64,000 nt of DNA from Pullilachnospira sp963929535 (GCA_963929535.1 CAWVIZ010000014.1:1-64000); one strand, 5' to 3'. Positions 8,113 through 16,056 are shown, numbered from the stretch's first letter. Program-made: numbers and translations. The notes: generated by a model from the letters alone, not told the origin.

Positions 8113-9150
8113 ATGGAACGTTCCTGTTTAACAACCCTTTGCTATGTGGAGACAGAGGACAGCTATCTGATGCTTCACAGGATCCGGAAAAAGAACGATG
8201 TGAACCAGGGAAAATGGATAGGGATCGGCGGACATTTTGAGGAGGGGGAGAGCCCGGAAGAATGTCTTCTCCGGGAAGCCCGGGAAGAGACGGGACTGAC
8301 CCTCACCTCCTGGAGATTCCGGGGACTGGTGACCTTTGCCCAGGAGGGATACGGCACGGAATACATGTGTCTGTATACTGCCGATGGATTTGAAGGAGAG
8401 TGGAAGGAATGCGATGAGGGGGAGCTGCGATGGGTGAAAAAATCAGAGCTTTCGCGGCTGAATCTGTGGAGCGGGGATCTGATATTCCTGGAGCTGCTGG
8501 CCCGGGAAGCCCCCTTCTTCTCCCTGACGCTGAGATACCGGAAAGACCTTCTGACAGAGGCGGTGCTGGATGGAAAAACGCTGGAACTGTTTCAGGTGCT
8601 GGATGAGAATGGAAATCCCACAGGCCTGGTAAAGGAGCGCTCCTGTGTGCACCGGGACGGAGACTGGCACGGAACCGCCCATGTGTGGATCGCCAGAAAT
8701 ACCGGAAACGGCTGGCAGCTGCTGCTCCAGATGCGCAGTGCCGGGAAGGATGTGTATCCCGGCTGTTATGACATTTCCTCCGCCGGACATGTGGATGCCG
8801 GGGATGGTTATCGGGAGACGGCGCTCCGGGAGCTTAAGGAAGAGCTGGGGATCCAGGCTGATCCTGCAGATCTGCGGTTTCTGCGGATGCGCTGGGGAGA
8901 GACGGACCGGGAGTTTTACGGAAAACGGGTGATCGACCGGGAGATCGCGGCAGTGTATCTCTATACCCTTCCGGTGGAGATTGGCGGCCTTCAGCTTCAG
9001 GAGGAAGAAGTGGAGCGGGTGGAGTGGATGGATCTGGAATGTGTGGAAAGGGAAGTGCAGAAGAGCAATCCGCTGTTCTGCGTACAGCAGGATGAGGTGG
9101 ATCTGCTGAAGGAAGCGCTGGAAGGCGGAGCTGCCGCGGAGAGTCCCTGA
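8113..9150 (+). CDS. protein with two Nudix hydrolase domains
   Basis: About 345 residues with two complete Nudix boxes. The first (GHFEEGESPEECLLREAREETGL) follows LMLHRIRKKNDVNQGKWIGIGG, typical of MutT/8-oxo-dGTPase-like enzymes. The second (GHVDAGDGYRETALRELKEELGI) belongs to the YfcD/IPP-isomerase-like branch, with the typical upstream segment on 'your message is delivered' proteins (HGTAHVWI...LLLQMRSAGKDVYPGCYDIS shortened here). Both boxes keep the G...EE.REE core needed for metal-dependent pyrophosphate cleavage. AAAGGAG at 8096-8102 favours the ATG at 8113; ATGs at 8089 and 8104 are in frame but badly spaced. This is a tandem domain fusion; substrates are not predictable. Confidence 0.8.
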   Translation: MERSCLTTLCYVETEDSYLMLHRIRKKNDVNQGKWIGIGGHFEEGESPEECLLREAREETGLTLTSWRFRGLVTFAQEGYGTEYMCLYTADGFEGEWKECDEGELRWVKKSELSRLNLWSGDLIFLELLAREAPFFSLTLRYRKDLLTEAVLDGKTLELFQVLDENGNPTGLVKERSCVHRDGDWHGTAHVWIARNTGNGWQLLLQMRSAGKDVYPGCYDISSAGHVDAGDGYRETALRELKEELGIQADPADLRFLRMRWGETDREFYGKRVIDREIAAVYLYTLPVEIGGLQLQEEEVERVEWMDLECVEREVQKSNPLFCVQQDEVDLLKEALEGGAAAESP

Positions 9151-9261
9151 GCGGGGAGCGGGATTTCCGGCTGGGAGAAAAGGCAGCATTTCAGGATCCC
9201 GGCTTCGCTGGAAAAGAGAAAACCGCAGAAGACAGGCGGTCATGGAAAGGAGAACAGGAGT

Positions 9262-9765
9262 ATGCGGGAGAGACTGACCCGACAGGATGTGGAAAAGATA
9301 GAAAAGGAGATCGAGCACCGGAAGCTGGTGGTGCGCAAGGAGGCCATCGAGGCGGTGAAGGAGGCCAGAGCCCAGGGAGACCTCAGTGAAAACTTTGAAT
9401 ACTATGCCGCCAAGCGGGAAAAGAATCAGAATGAGAGCCGTATCCGCTATCTGGAAAGAGTGCTGAAAACGGCCGAGATCATCACGGATCATTCCGGAGA
9501 GGATGAGGTGGGACTGAACAACCGGGTGACGGTCTATGTGGAGGACGATGAGGTGGAGGAGACGTACCGCCTGGTAACCTCCATCAGGGGAAATTCCCTG
9601 GCCGGGCTGATCAGCACGGAGTCTCCCATCGGGAAAGCCATTCTGGGCCACAAAGTGGGGGACCGGGTGGAAGTACACGTAAACGATCAGTACAGCTACA
9701 GCGTGGTGATCCGTTCTATTGACAAAACCCGGGACGAGGACGGGGATAAGATCCGAAGCTACTGA
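9262..9765 (+). CDS. greA: transcription elongation factor GreA/GreB family
   Basis: A 167-residue transcript cleavage factor. The N-terminal half is a coiled-coil hairpin with the hallmark QGDLSENFEYYAAK (about residues 38-51), whose acidic tip enters the RNA polymerase secondary channel and helps cleave backtracked RNA. The C-terminal half is the FKBP-like domain (SPIGKAILGHKVGDRVEV). Length matches GreA. A second Gre paralogue could exist elsewhere in the genome, so the symbol is a family-level call. GGAGAACAGG precedes the ATG. It stands between the Nudix gene and the hydrolase gene without overlaps. Confidence 0.85.
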   Translation: MRERLTRQDVEKIEKEIEHRKLVVRKEAIEAVKEARAQGDLSENFEYYAAKREKNQNESRIRYLERVLKTAEIITDHSGEDEVGLNNRVTVYVEDDEVEETYRLVTSIRGNSLAGLISTESPIGKAILGHKVGDRVEVHVNDQYSYSVVIRSIDKTRDEDGDKIRSY

Positions 9766-9842
9766 CAGGAAAATTCAGGGGGAGCGTGGTAATACGGGAT
9801 CCCGCCGCCAGTGGGGAAAGAGCGGGACGGCAGAAGGATGAG

Positions 9843-10847
9843 GTGTTACGAATTAAAGGCAACAGAAGGAACTATAAGAAGAAAACAGGAATCATTGCGG
9901 GAATTCTGGTGATCATAATCACGGTGGCTTTGATCGTGGGCTCCAATCTGCTGGTGAGCGCCGCCCTGGTGCCGTCTTTTATGGAACGGCTGGAGGCGTT
10001 TCAGACCATTACGGAGGACAGCATGGAGGCTCTGGTACATACGGAGGACATTACATCCAACCAGCAGCAGGCTGTGACAGAGACCGGTCAGTGGCTGGAA
10101 ACTGTGGAACGGGAATCACTGGAGGCAGCCACGGAGGAGGGATACCGGCTGGTGGCTGAGGAATTTCATCCACAAAAGGAGAGCAGCCGTTGGGTATTGC
10201 TGCTCCACGGCTATACCGGGTGGAAGGAGGCTATGTATCCCATAGCTATGGAATACGTGGAAAGAGGCTGGAATGCGCTGGTTCCGGATATGCGCTGCCA
10301 GGGAGAAAGCGAAGGGGATTTTATCGGAATGGGATGGACGGACCGGCTGGACAATATGGTGTGGATCCGGCATATCCTGGAAGCGGATCCCGACGCGCAG
10401 ATCGTGATCCAGGGGCAGTCCATGGGAGCGGCCTGCGCCCTGCTGATGAGCGGTGAAGAGCTGCCGGACAATGTAAAGGCCATCGTGTCTGACTGCGCCT
10501 ATTCCGATGCCTATGAGATGTTCAAAAAACAGATGTGGGAATGGTTCCACCTTCCATCCTTTCCGCTGCTCCCGCTGGCCAACGTGATGCTGCAGCTTCG
10601 GGGCGGGTATGATCTGAAGGACGCCTCTCCCATTCAGGCAGTGGCCCGCAGCCAGATCCCCACGCTGTTCATCCACGGAACAGAGGATGAGATGATCGAT
10701 CCGCAGATGACAGAGGATCTGTATGAAGCAGCCGCCTGCCCCAAGGAGCTGCTGCTGGTGGAAGGCGCCGGACACGCCCAGTCCCAGGACAAGGACCCGG
10801 AGCTGTATTACGGGACGATTTTTGAGTTTCTGGAAAAATATTTATAA
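9843..10847 (+). CDS. membrane-anchored alpha/beta hydrolase
   Basis: About 334 residues. A basic N-terminus (KGNRRNYKKK) leads into one hydrophobic helix (about residues 15-42), suggesting a signal anchor with the enzyme outside the membrane. The catalytic domain has HGYTG (oxyanion strand), the nucleophile elbow GQSMG, an acid in HGTEDEMI and a histidine in GAGHAQ, so the triad is complete. Family members are esterases, lipases or peptidases; the substrate is unknown. The GTG at 9843, with AGAAGG 5 nt upstream, is preferred over a GTG at 9786 whose Shine-Dalgarno lies too close. Confidence 0.8.
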   Translation: MLRIKGNRRNYKKKTGIIAGILVIIITVALIVGSNLLVSAALVPSFMERLEAFQTITEDSMEALVHTEDITSNQQQAVTETGQWLETVERESLEAATEEGYRLVAEEFHPQKESSRWVLLLHGYTGWKEAMYPIAMEYVERGWNALVPDMRCQGESEGDFIGMGWTDRLDNMVWIRHILEADPDAQIVIQGQSMGAACALLMSGEELPDNVKAIVSDCAYSDAYEMFKKQMWEWFHLPSFPLLPLANVMLQLRGGYDLKDASPIQAVARSQIPTLFIHGTEDEMIDPQMTEDLYEAAACPKELLLVEGAGHAQSQDKDPELYYGTIFEFLEKYL

Positions 10848-11091
10848 TGCATCAGCAAAAGGACAGACACATCAGATAATGGTAGCGCTGAGGGGAAAAA
10901 TCCTGTATAATTGACAGCAGTCCGGGAATGGAACCGGCGCAGACTGCGGAACGGCAGCCTGTACGCAGCGGCATCCGGACTGCTATTATCATTGCGGAAC
11001 AGCCTGCCCCGGGACAGATGGCATACCTTTCGGCCGGTCCGGTTGGGGAGGGCGGGGAAGCGCAGGAAGATTGAGGAGGATTTTACAAGGT

Positions 11092-11742
11092 ATGACACTG
11101 AAAGAACGTATGCAGAAGGGCATGATCTTCTATGAGCACGGACACAAGGATCCGGTGGATATCCAGCAGGAGAAGGAGCTGGAGGCACAGAGACGGCACT
11201 GTAAGGAGGTCATGTTTGACTACAACAGCACCAGACCGGGAGAGGACGAGAAGAGGACACAGATCCTGAAGGGACTTCTGGGAGACTGTCCGGACAGAGT
11301 TTTCATTGAAAATCCGGTACACATGTCCTATGGCTCTCATGTGCATCTGGGAGACCGGTTTTACGCCAATTTCAATCTGGTGATCGTGGACGATATGGAT
11401 GTCTGGATCGGAGACCAGGTGATGATCGGGCCCAATGTGACCATCACCACCACAGGCCATCCGGTATATCCCCTGTACCGGCAGCTGGCGGCCCATTACT
11501 CTCTTCCCATCCATATCGGCAATAACGTATGGATCGGAGCCAACTCTGTGATCCTGCCGGGCGTCACCATCGGAGACAATTCCGTGGTGGGAGCGGGCAG
11601 TATCGTAACCAGGGATATTCCTGCCAACGTGGTAGCAGTGGGAAATCCCTGCCGGGTAATGCGGCCTATCACGGAGCGGGACCGGGAATATTATTTCCGG
11701 GATATGAAGGTGGATTTTCCGTATACACTGAGGGAAGAGTGA
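11092..11742 (+). CDS. maltose/galactoside-type O-acetyltransferase (hexapeptide repeat)
   Basis: A 216-residue left-handed beta-helix acetyltransferase of the Maa/LacA/NodL group, which moves acetyl groups from acetyl-CoA to sugars. The N-terminal helical domain (TLKERM...YEHGHKDPVD) is followed by hexapeptide repeats (IGDQVMIGPNVTI, IGNNVWIGANSVILPGVTIG, SVVGAGSIVTRDIP). The catalytic histidine is in TTGHPVYP, and the C-terminus has the usual AVGNPCRVMRPI. The ATG at 11092 gives the family-typical start MTLKERM and has AGGAGGA upstream. An in-frame TTG 7 codons earlier overlaps that site and is unlikely. The true acceptor sugar is unknown. Confidence 0.87.
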   Translation: MTLKERMQKGMIFYEHGHKDPVDIQQEKELEAQRRHCKEVMFDYNSTRPGEDEKRTQILKGLLGDCPDRVFIENPVHMSYGSHVHLGDRFYANFNLVIVDDMDVWIGDQVMIGPNVTITTTGHPVYPLYRQLAAHYSLPIHIGNNVWIGANSVILPGVTIGDNSVVGAGSIVTRDIPANVVAVGNPCRVMRPITERDREYYFRDMKVDFPYTLREE

Positions 11743-11790
11743 AAGATTCCGGTGAGGCGGTCCGGATATGCGGCATGGGGGAGGAGAAGG

Positions 11791-12330
11791 ATGATCAGGA
11801 AATTTCAGGAAACAGATACCGCCCAGGTGCTGAACATATGGCTGAAGGGGAATGAGGAGGCACATCCTTTTGTTTCCGGTTATTACTGGAGAGCGAATCA
11901 GCAGGAAGTGGGCAGGCAGCTTTTGCAGGCCCGGGTTTTTGTCTGTGAAGAGGACGGGGAGATCAGAGGCTTTATCGGTATCGTGGAAAAGTACATTGCG
12001 GGAATATTCGTGGCCGGACAGTACCGTTCCCTGGGAATAGGGAAGCGGCTTCTGGATCATGTAAAGGGGCAGTATGATTCCCTGTCATTGAGCGTGTACC
12101 GGAAAAACAGAAGGGCTGCTGCCTTTTATTCCCGCGAGCAACGAGCCAAGCGGACATGCGAGCATGTCCATTTGGCGACTGCCGCGAGGGTCAAAAACCC
12201 CGCAGCTTGCTGCGAGGCTTTTGACTCCAGAGAAGGGTTTTCGCTGCTGTCAGAAGGGGTGGACGAGGCCACAGGGGAAGCGGAAGATACCATGATCTGG
12301 AAGGCAGAGTCTTTGCCGCGGGAGTCATAA
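11791..12330 (+). CDS. GNAT N-acetyltransferase with an in-frame inserted repeat
   Basis: GCN5-related acetyltransferase of 179 residues, distantly like putative acetyltransferases that modify small amines or proteins. Acetyl-CoA binding motif A is visible as VAGQYRSLGIGKRLLDHVK (shown in part: R-S-L-G-I-G-K). Residues 115-146 are foreign to the fold. The normal end of the domain reads ...AAAFYS then REGFSLLSEGVDEATGEAEDTMIW, and between them lies a 96-nt segment matching a palindromic repeat found again near 21 kb. The insertion keeps the frame, so a full-length protein with a 32-residue extra loop can be made. GGAGGAG lies 4 nt before the ATG. Activity after insertion is uncertain. Confidence 0.8.
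   Translation: MIRKFQETDTAQVLNIWLKGNEEAHPFVSGYYWRANQQEVGRQLLQARVFVCEEDGEIRGFIGIVEKYIAGIFVAGQYRSLGIGKRLLDHVKGQYDSLSLSVYRKNRRAAAFYSREQRAKRTCEHVHLATAARVKNPAACCEAFDSREGFSLLSEGVDEATGEAEDTMIWKAESLPRES
12123..12229. repeat. palindromic repeat family B, copy 1 (inside a GNAT gene)
   Basis: Starts with CTTTTATTCCCGCG and ends with TTTGACTCCA. Inside are hairpins (GGACATGC/GCATGTCC and CCGCAGC/GCTGCGAGG). The same order of segments occurs at 20952-21090, including CAACGAGCCAAGCGGACATG and TTTGGCGACTGCCGCGAGGG. The copy here is shorter because it lacks one extra hairpin segment. It sits within coding sequence. Confidence 0.85.
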
Positions 12331-12522
12331 CGGCAGCAGTTCTCCGATTTCCGGTATCTCTGTCACCGGGAGGCTTCCCTCCGGCGATACAGAAAGGGCA
12401 TAAAATTCTCCCAAACAGGAATACTAATCCCAGCGGCAGAGCCGGAGCATCCGGCTGCGGGGACAGTATGCTGACTGTCGTGCTGACAGACCGTCCCAAA
12501 GGGCGGGAAAGGAGAAGATCAT

Positions 12523-12951
12523 ATGAACGGAAATGCGGAACTTTTGAATTTTGTCTACCAGAATGCCGAGATGGGCGTAAATACCATGAAACAGATCATC
12601 GACATGGTGGAGGAGGATTCCATGAAGGAACATCTGCGCAAGCAGCTCACCTCCTACGAGGATTTTCAGCAGGAGGCCAGGAAGCTGCTGAATGAGAACG
12701 GTTATGATGAAAAAGGGATCAGCGCCCTGGACAGGCTGAAAACGTATCTGATGATCAATATGCAGACCATGAGTGACCAGACGCCTTCTCATATCGCCAA
12801 GATGCTGATCACCGGAAGCAATATGGGGATCGTGGAGGCCACCCAGAACCTGAAAAGATACGAACACGCGGATAAGGCTGCTTCCGGCCTGATGGAGCGC
12901 CTGATGAAGACGGAAGAGAAAAATGTCCAGGAACTGAAGAAATATCTGTAG
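12523..12951 (+). CDS. conserved hypothetical protein, all-helical
   Basis: A 142-residue soluble protein with no signal or membrane segment. I do not recognise a characterised family. Sequence is rich in Glu, Lys, Met and Gln, and predicted to be mostly helical, with regular heptad-like spacing (LLNFVYQNAEMGVNTMKQIIDMVEEDS, then YEDFQQEARKLL, here only in short excerpts). The layout resembles ferritin-like four-helix bundles of DUF-type spore or stress proteins, but I see no clear metal-binding E..H pairs. AAAGGAG is 8 nt before the ATG. It stands alone between the GNAT gene and the convergent yitT gene. Confidence 0.7.
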   Translation: MNGNAELLNFVYQNAEMGVNTMKQIIDMVEEDSMKEHLRKQLTSYEDFQQEARKLLNENGYDEKGISALDRLKTYLMINMQTMSDQTPSHIAKMLITGSNMGIVEATQNLKRYEHADKAASGLMERLMKTEEKNVQELKKYL

Positions 12952-13046
12952 GCATCGGGCGGAAGCAGCGGACAGCCCGGCGCAGCCGTCGGATCCGGAA
13001 CCTGATGAAAGATGAGCTGCCGCAGTCTTTGCCCCCGAAAGTTCTG

Positions 13047-13688
13047 TCAGACGGATCTGGCTTCCGAACCGTCGGGAACCGATGTCTTCCCGGCGGTCTG
13101 AAGCTTTCCGATCAGGAAGGAAGAAATGGTCACGGTGATGATGGAACAGCCGATCTTCACCAGCGGAATATATGTGGCTGACAGCAGCAGGACCACCAGA
13201 TCCGTGAACAGGTAGGCGCTTGAAAGGGTCAGCGGTGTTTTGCGGGAGAGGATCAGCGCCAGCGCGTCATCCCCTCCTGTGGCGCCTCCGGCCCGCACCA
13301 CCATCCCCACGCCCACACCTACAAAAAGTCCGCCCAAAACAGCGGCCAGGAGAGGATGATTCCCCAGATTGGGGAGAAACGGTCCGGTAAACTCCCACAG
13401 AGAGTAAAAAACGGCATAGCCGGCGCTGGAGATCAGGGCATTTTTCAGAAAACTTTTCCCCAGGATCCTCATTCCCAGAAGGTAGCAGATCGCATCCAGA
13501 ACAAATTCGCTGATACCGGGGGAAATATGGAACCAGTGCTGCAGAAACAGCGTAAGTCCCAGGATACCGCCCTCGGTGATCCTGCTTTGACTGTGAATAT
13601 TGTAAAGTCCAAAGGACAGGATCGCCACCCCTGCCAGCAGCAGAGCATAACGCTTCGGAGCGGTTCTGTCCTTGTTTTTGGTGATCAT
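13047..13688 (-). CDS. YitT-family membrane protein (DUF161)
   Basis: A 213-residue membrane protein with five or six hydrophobic segments. The signature GGATGGDDALALILSRKT and the early ITEGGILGL segment mark the YitT/YczE-related family. Function is not established; some members have been linked to transport or envelope processes. Start is the ATG at 13688 with AGAAAGGAG upstream; a longer frame begins further up but lacks a site. Unlike many YitT proteins it ends after the membrane part without the C-terminal DUF2179 domain. Its promoter carries a MerR-type operator and it is transcribed away from the merR-like gene, so that regulator probably controls it. Confidence 0.8.
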   Translation of the reverse strand: MITKNKDRTAPKRYALLLAGVAILSFGLYNIHSQSRITEGGILGLTLFLQHWFHISPGISEFVLDAICYLLGMRILGKSFLKNALISSAGYAVFYSLWEFTGPFLPNLGNHPLLAAVLGGLFVGVGVGMVVRAGGATGGDDALALILSRKTPLTLSSAYLFTDLVVLLLSATYIPLVKIGCSIITVTISSFLIGKLQTAGKTSVPDGSEARSV

Positions 13689-13723
13689 GATAAAACTCCT
13701 TTCTCTCATTTGGTGGTATGGAT

Positions 13724-13754
13724 AGTATAAAGAATATAGCAACTATATTGTCAA
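13724..13754 (-). promoter_or_regulatory. yitT promoter with MerR-type 19-bp spacer and palindromic operator
   Basis: On the minus strand TTGACA (13754-13749) and TATACT (13729-13724) are separated by 19 bp, two more than the usual optimum. The spacer holds a perfect inverted repeat, AATATAG-CAA-CTATATT (plus-strand reading, 13733-13749). A long spacer carrying a palindrome is the classic arrangement of promoters activated by MerR-family proteins through DNA distortion. The MerR gene starts 110 bp away in the opposite direction. Confidence 0.85.
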
Positions 13755-13779
13755 GAGGGGATTTAATGATTGTTTTCTC

Positions 13780-13808
13780 TTGCGTCCGCCGGTTTCCTGG
13801 GTTATAGT
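13780..13808 (+). promoter_or_regulatory. promoter of the merR-like gene
   Basis: TTGCGT at 13780-13785 and TATAGT at 13803-13808 with a 17-bp spacer, 55 bp before the ATG. Its spacing is normal, unlike the divergent yitT promoter, so the regulator gene is probably expressed at a basal level. Confidence 0.6.
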
Positions 13809-13863
13809 CAGTACATAAAGAAATCATTCCGGCAAAGACAGGATCTGCCGGCAGGAGGAATCT

Positions 13864-14715
13864 ATGGCCACCATGTTTACGGTAGGAGAGATGGCAAAGC
13901 TGAGCAATCTCTCCAAACAGACGCTGATTTTTTATGACAGAAAAGGAGTGTTTTCCCCCAACTATGTGGATCCGGAAAACGGTTACCGTTATTATTCCGC
14001 GGATCAGCTGGAGCTTCTGGACAATATCCTGATTTTGAAGGAAATGGGATTGTCTCTGGAGGAAATCAAGCATTTCATGGAGAATCGTTCCGTGGGGCTG
14101 GCCTTATCCATTATGAAGGAACAGCAGGAAAAGATGAGCCGCCGTCTGGAACGGATCAAAAAGCTGCAGAAAAAACTGGCGGACAAAATTGCCGTTCTGG
14201 AGCAGTTTCAGGCAGACGAGAACCATATCGTGCTGGTGGAGAAGCGGGAACCGGAGTATCTGCTTCTGGAGCCGGTGGAAGAACCGGGCGGTCTTCTGCA
14301 GCAGGATCTGGCTCAGAAGAGACTTCTGCGCCGGGCCAGGAAAAACAGCTATCCCTATTACTATCAGATCGGAACCATGTTTTCCAGGAGAGATATGGAG
14401 AAGGAAGGATGGGATCATGCTTCCTACATGTTTTTAACTCTGGAGGGACCTGTGGAGGATCCATTGTGCTGGAGGAAGGACTGCGGTCAGTTTATCCGTG
14501 GCTATCACACCGGTCCTTATCAGGAGGCGGGAAACACCTATAAGAAAATATGGAAGACAGTGGATGCCGGCGGATATCATCCCGGTGAATACGCTTATGA
14601 ATACTGCATCCTGGACAGTCTGACATCCAGAACCAGCAGAGAGTATGTGACGGAGCTGCAGATACCCGTAACAGCGCCTTTATCTGAATTCAGTGAAAAA
14701 ACGCAGGAGGAGTGA
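13864..14715 (+). CDS. MerR-family regulator with GyrI-like effector domain
   Basis: A 283-residue transcription factor. Residues 1-70 form the winged helix (FTVGEMAKLSNLSKQTLIFYDRKGV, then NGYRYYS, shown in part), residues about 75-120 the dimer coiled coil, and residues about 125-270 a GyrI/BmrR-like effector domain (YLLLEPVEEPGG ... RGYHTGPYQEAGNTYKKI in outline). The layout is that of BmrR-type multidrug sensors that bind aromatic or cationic compounds. A perfect palindrome in the 19-bp spacer of the divergent yitT promoter is its likely target. The RBS is GCAGGAGG. The downstream oxidoreductase gene starts 6 bp after the stop and its Shine-Dalgarno overlaps this gene's end, so they are probably co-transcribed. 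Confidence 0.85.
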   Translation: MATMFTVGEMAKLSNLSKQTLIFYDRKGVFSPNYVDPENGYRYYSADQLELLDNILILKEMGLSLEEIKHFMENRSVGLALSIMKEQQEKMSRRLERIKKLQKKLADKIAVLEQFQADENHIVLVEKREPEYLLLEPVEEPGGLLQQDLAQKRLLRRARKNSYPYYYQIGTMFSRRDMEKEGWDHASYMFLTLEGPVEDPLCWRKDCGQFIRGYHTGPYQEAGNTYKKIWKTVDAGGYHPGEYAYEYCILDSLTSRTSREYVTELQIPVTAPLSEFSEKTQEE

Positions 14716-14721
14716 ACGACA

Positions 14722-15714
14722 ATGGAAGAAAAATTTCGTTTTGGGATCATGGGAGCAGGAAATATCGCGGAGGAATTCTGCCAATCTGTGGAAAAAACAG
14801 GGATAGCCTGCGTAACTGCGGTGGCAGGCAGAACACCCGGAAAGGCAGAACGGCTGGCTGAAAAATACGGAATTGCTTCTGCGTATCAGGATTATGAGGA
14901 GATGCTGAAGCAGGAAACGCTGGATGCGGTATATATTGCAGCCACCACCAACACCCACTATCCGCTGACTATGCTTTGTCTGGATTACAGGATGCCGGTG
15001 CTGTGCGAGAAGGCCATGTTCCGTACCTCCCGGGAGGCGGAGGAGGTATTTTCCAGATCCCGCAGGCTGGGAGTGTTTGTGATGGAAGGGATGTGGAGCC
15101 GTTTTCTTCCCAAGATGAATCAGGTCCGGCGCTGGATCGCGGACGGGAAGATCGGGGATATCCGGTTTGCTTCCGTGGATATCGGATTCCGGGCGCCTGC
15201 CAGTCCGGACAACCGGTATTTTAACCGGGAGCTGGGAGGCGGGGCTATGTATGATCTCACCGTCTACTGTTATGATATTCTCACTGCCGTTATCCGGAAA
15301 CCGGTAAAAAAGATCCAGATCCAGTCGGTCTGGACAGATACGGATGTGGATGCTCAGGAGCAGATCCTGGTGCAGTTTGAAGGCTGTCAGGCCCGGCTGA
15401 GCGCCACTTTTCTTGCGAATGTGGATAACCGGGCGGTATTTTACGGAGAGAAGGGGAAAATCCAGATGGAATATCCCCATTTTGGCAGAGGCTGCAGCCT
15501 GCATGTGGAAGGACAGGAGCCGGAATATTTTGAGGACAGTGAGGAGAAGGGGTTTGTATATGAGATCCGGGAGGTGGTGGATTGTGTCCGCCAGGGGAAA
15601 ATAGAAAGCGAGACCGCTCCCCACAGCATGACCCTGGAAGCATCCCGGCTGTATGACCAGATTCTGGCATCCAGGGAAGAGGGGGAGAGGATCTGCCTGC
15701 CGCAGACGCCTTAA
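14722..15714 (+). CDS. Gfo/Idh/MocA-family NAD(P)-dependent oxidoreductase
   Basis: A 330-residue two-domain dehydrogenase. The N-terminal Rossmann fold has GIMGAGNIAEEF and the strand-end IAATTNTHYP; the conserved catalytic-site lysine lies in LCEKAM (EKP in most relatives). The C-terminal alpha/beta domain includes GGGAMYDLTVYC. It most resembles trans-1,2-dihydrodiol or glucose-fructose oxidoreductase-like enzymes acting on sugars or cyclic polyols; the substrate is unknown. CAGGAGGAG lies 9 nt before the ATG and overlaps the end of the merR-like gene, which suggests an operon with that regulator. Confidence 0.83.
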   Translation: MEEKFRFGIMGAGNIAEEFCQSVEKTGIACVTAVAGRTPGKAERLAEKYGIASAYQDYEEMLKQETLDAVYIAATTNTHYPLTMLCLDYRMPVLCEKAMFRTSREAEEVFSRSRRLGVFVMEGMWSRFLPKMNQVRRWIADGKIGDIRFASVDIGFRAPASPDNRYFNRELGGGAMYDLTVYCYDILTAVIRKPVKKIQIQSVWTDTDVDAQEQILVQFEGCQARLSATFLANVDNRAVFYGEKGKIQMEYPHFGRGCSLHVEGQEPEYFEDSEEKGFVYEIREVVDCVRQGKIESETAPHSMTLEASRLYDQILASREEGERICLPQTP

Positions 15715-15745
15715 AATAAGCGGATACATATTAAGAAAAATTTAA

Positions 15746-15885
15746 GTAACAGTTCAGCCTTCCAATGTCCCGCGAGGTGTCACGCTGCATTCGCAGCGTG
15801 ATCCCGAGATTGGCGGGCGCCAGGCTGCGAAAATCGCAGCCTGTGTGCATGCATTTGTAACAGTGAAGCAAGGCTGAATTGTTAC
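15746..15885. repeat. MITE-like repeat family A, full copy 1
   Basis: A 140-bp non-coding element. Its ends are imperfect inverted repeats: GTAACAGTTCAGCCTTCC on the left and AAGGCTGAATTGTTAC on the right. Inside are hairpins such as CACGCTGCATTCGCAGCGTG. It is flanked on both sides by the 10-bp direct repeat AAAAATTTAA (15736-15745 and 15886-15895), as expected for a target-site duplication. A near-identical copy lies at 47134-47275. It ends about 30 bp before the promoter of the Mn riboswitch leader. Confidence 0.88.
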
Positions 15886-15916
15886 AAAAATTTAAAGAAA
15901 GTGTCAGAAAAAGGCA

Positions 15917-15945
15917 TTGACACAGGGAAAGCGTCGTGATATATT
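15917..15945 (+). promoter_or_regulatory. promoter of the riboswitch-controlled transcript
   Basis: Perfect -35 TTGACA at 15917-15922, 17-bp spacer and -10 TATATT at 15940-15945. It lies just upstream of the yybP-ykoY leader and should start transcription at about 15952. Confidence 0.85.
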
Positions 15946-15950
15946 ATCTC

Positions 15951-16056
15951 CAGGCAATGGAAAGGGAGTAGCTGAACGCCGGAGACGGCGGTTTTGAAAT
16001 CGACAGCCGATGTCCTGCGGGACGTCCGTATCAAATGAAATAGCAAGACTTTTATT
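15951..16056 (+). promoter_or_regulatory. yybP-ykoY manganese riboswitch
   Basis: The leader keeps both conserved strands of the yybP-ykoY aptamer: AAAGGGAGTAGC at 15961-15972 and ATAGCAAGACTTTT at 16040-16053. The flanking CAAT..AAAG and CTTT..ATTG halves can pair as P1. Between them are an inner hairpin (CGCCG-GAGA-CGGCG), the segment ATCGACAGCC, and a second hairpin (GATGTCC/GGACGTC). In this class Mn2+ binding brings the two conserved loops together and turns expression on. The 3' strand of P1 is shared with the terminator just downstream, as expected of a transcriptional ON switch. One G is missing from the usual AAAGGGGAG. Confidence 0.87.

Noticed and set aside
12123..12229. Frameshift or assembly error in the GNAT gene
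   Set aside because: The extra 96 nt is a multiple of three and matches a repeat elsewhere in the window, so an insertion explains it better.
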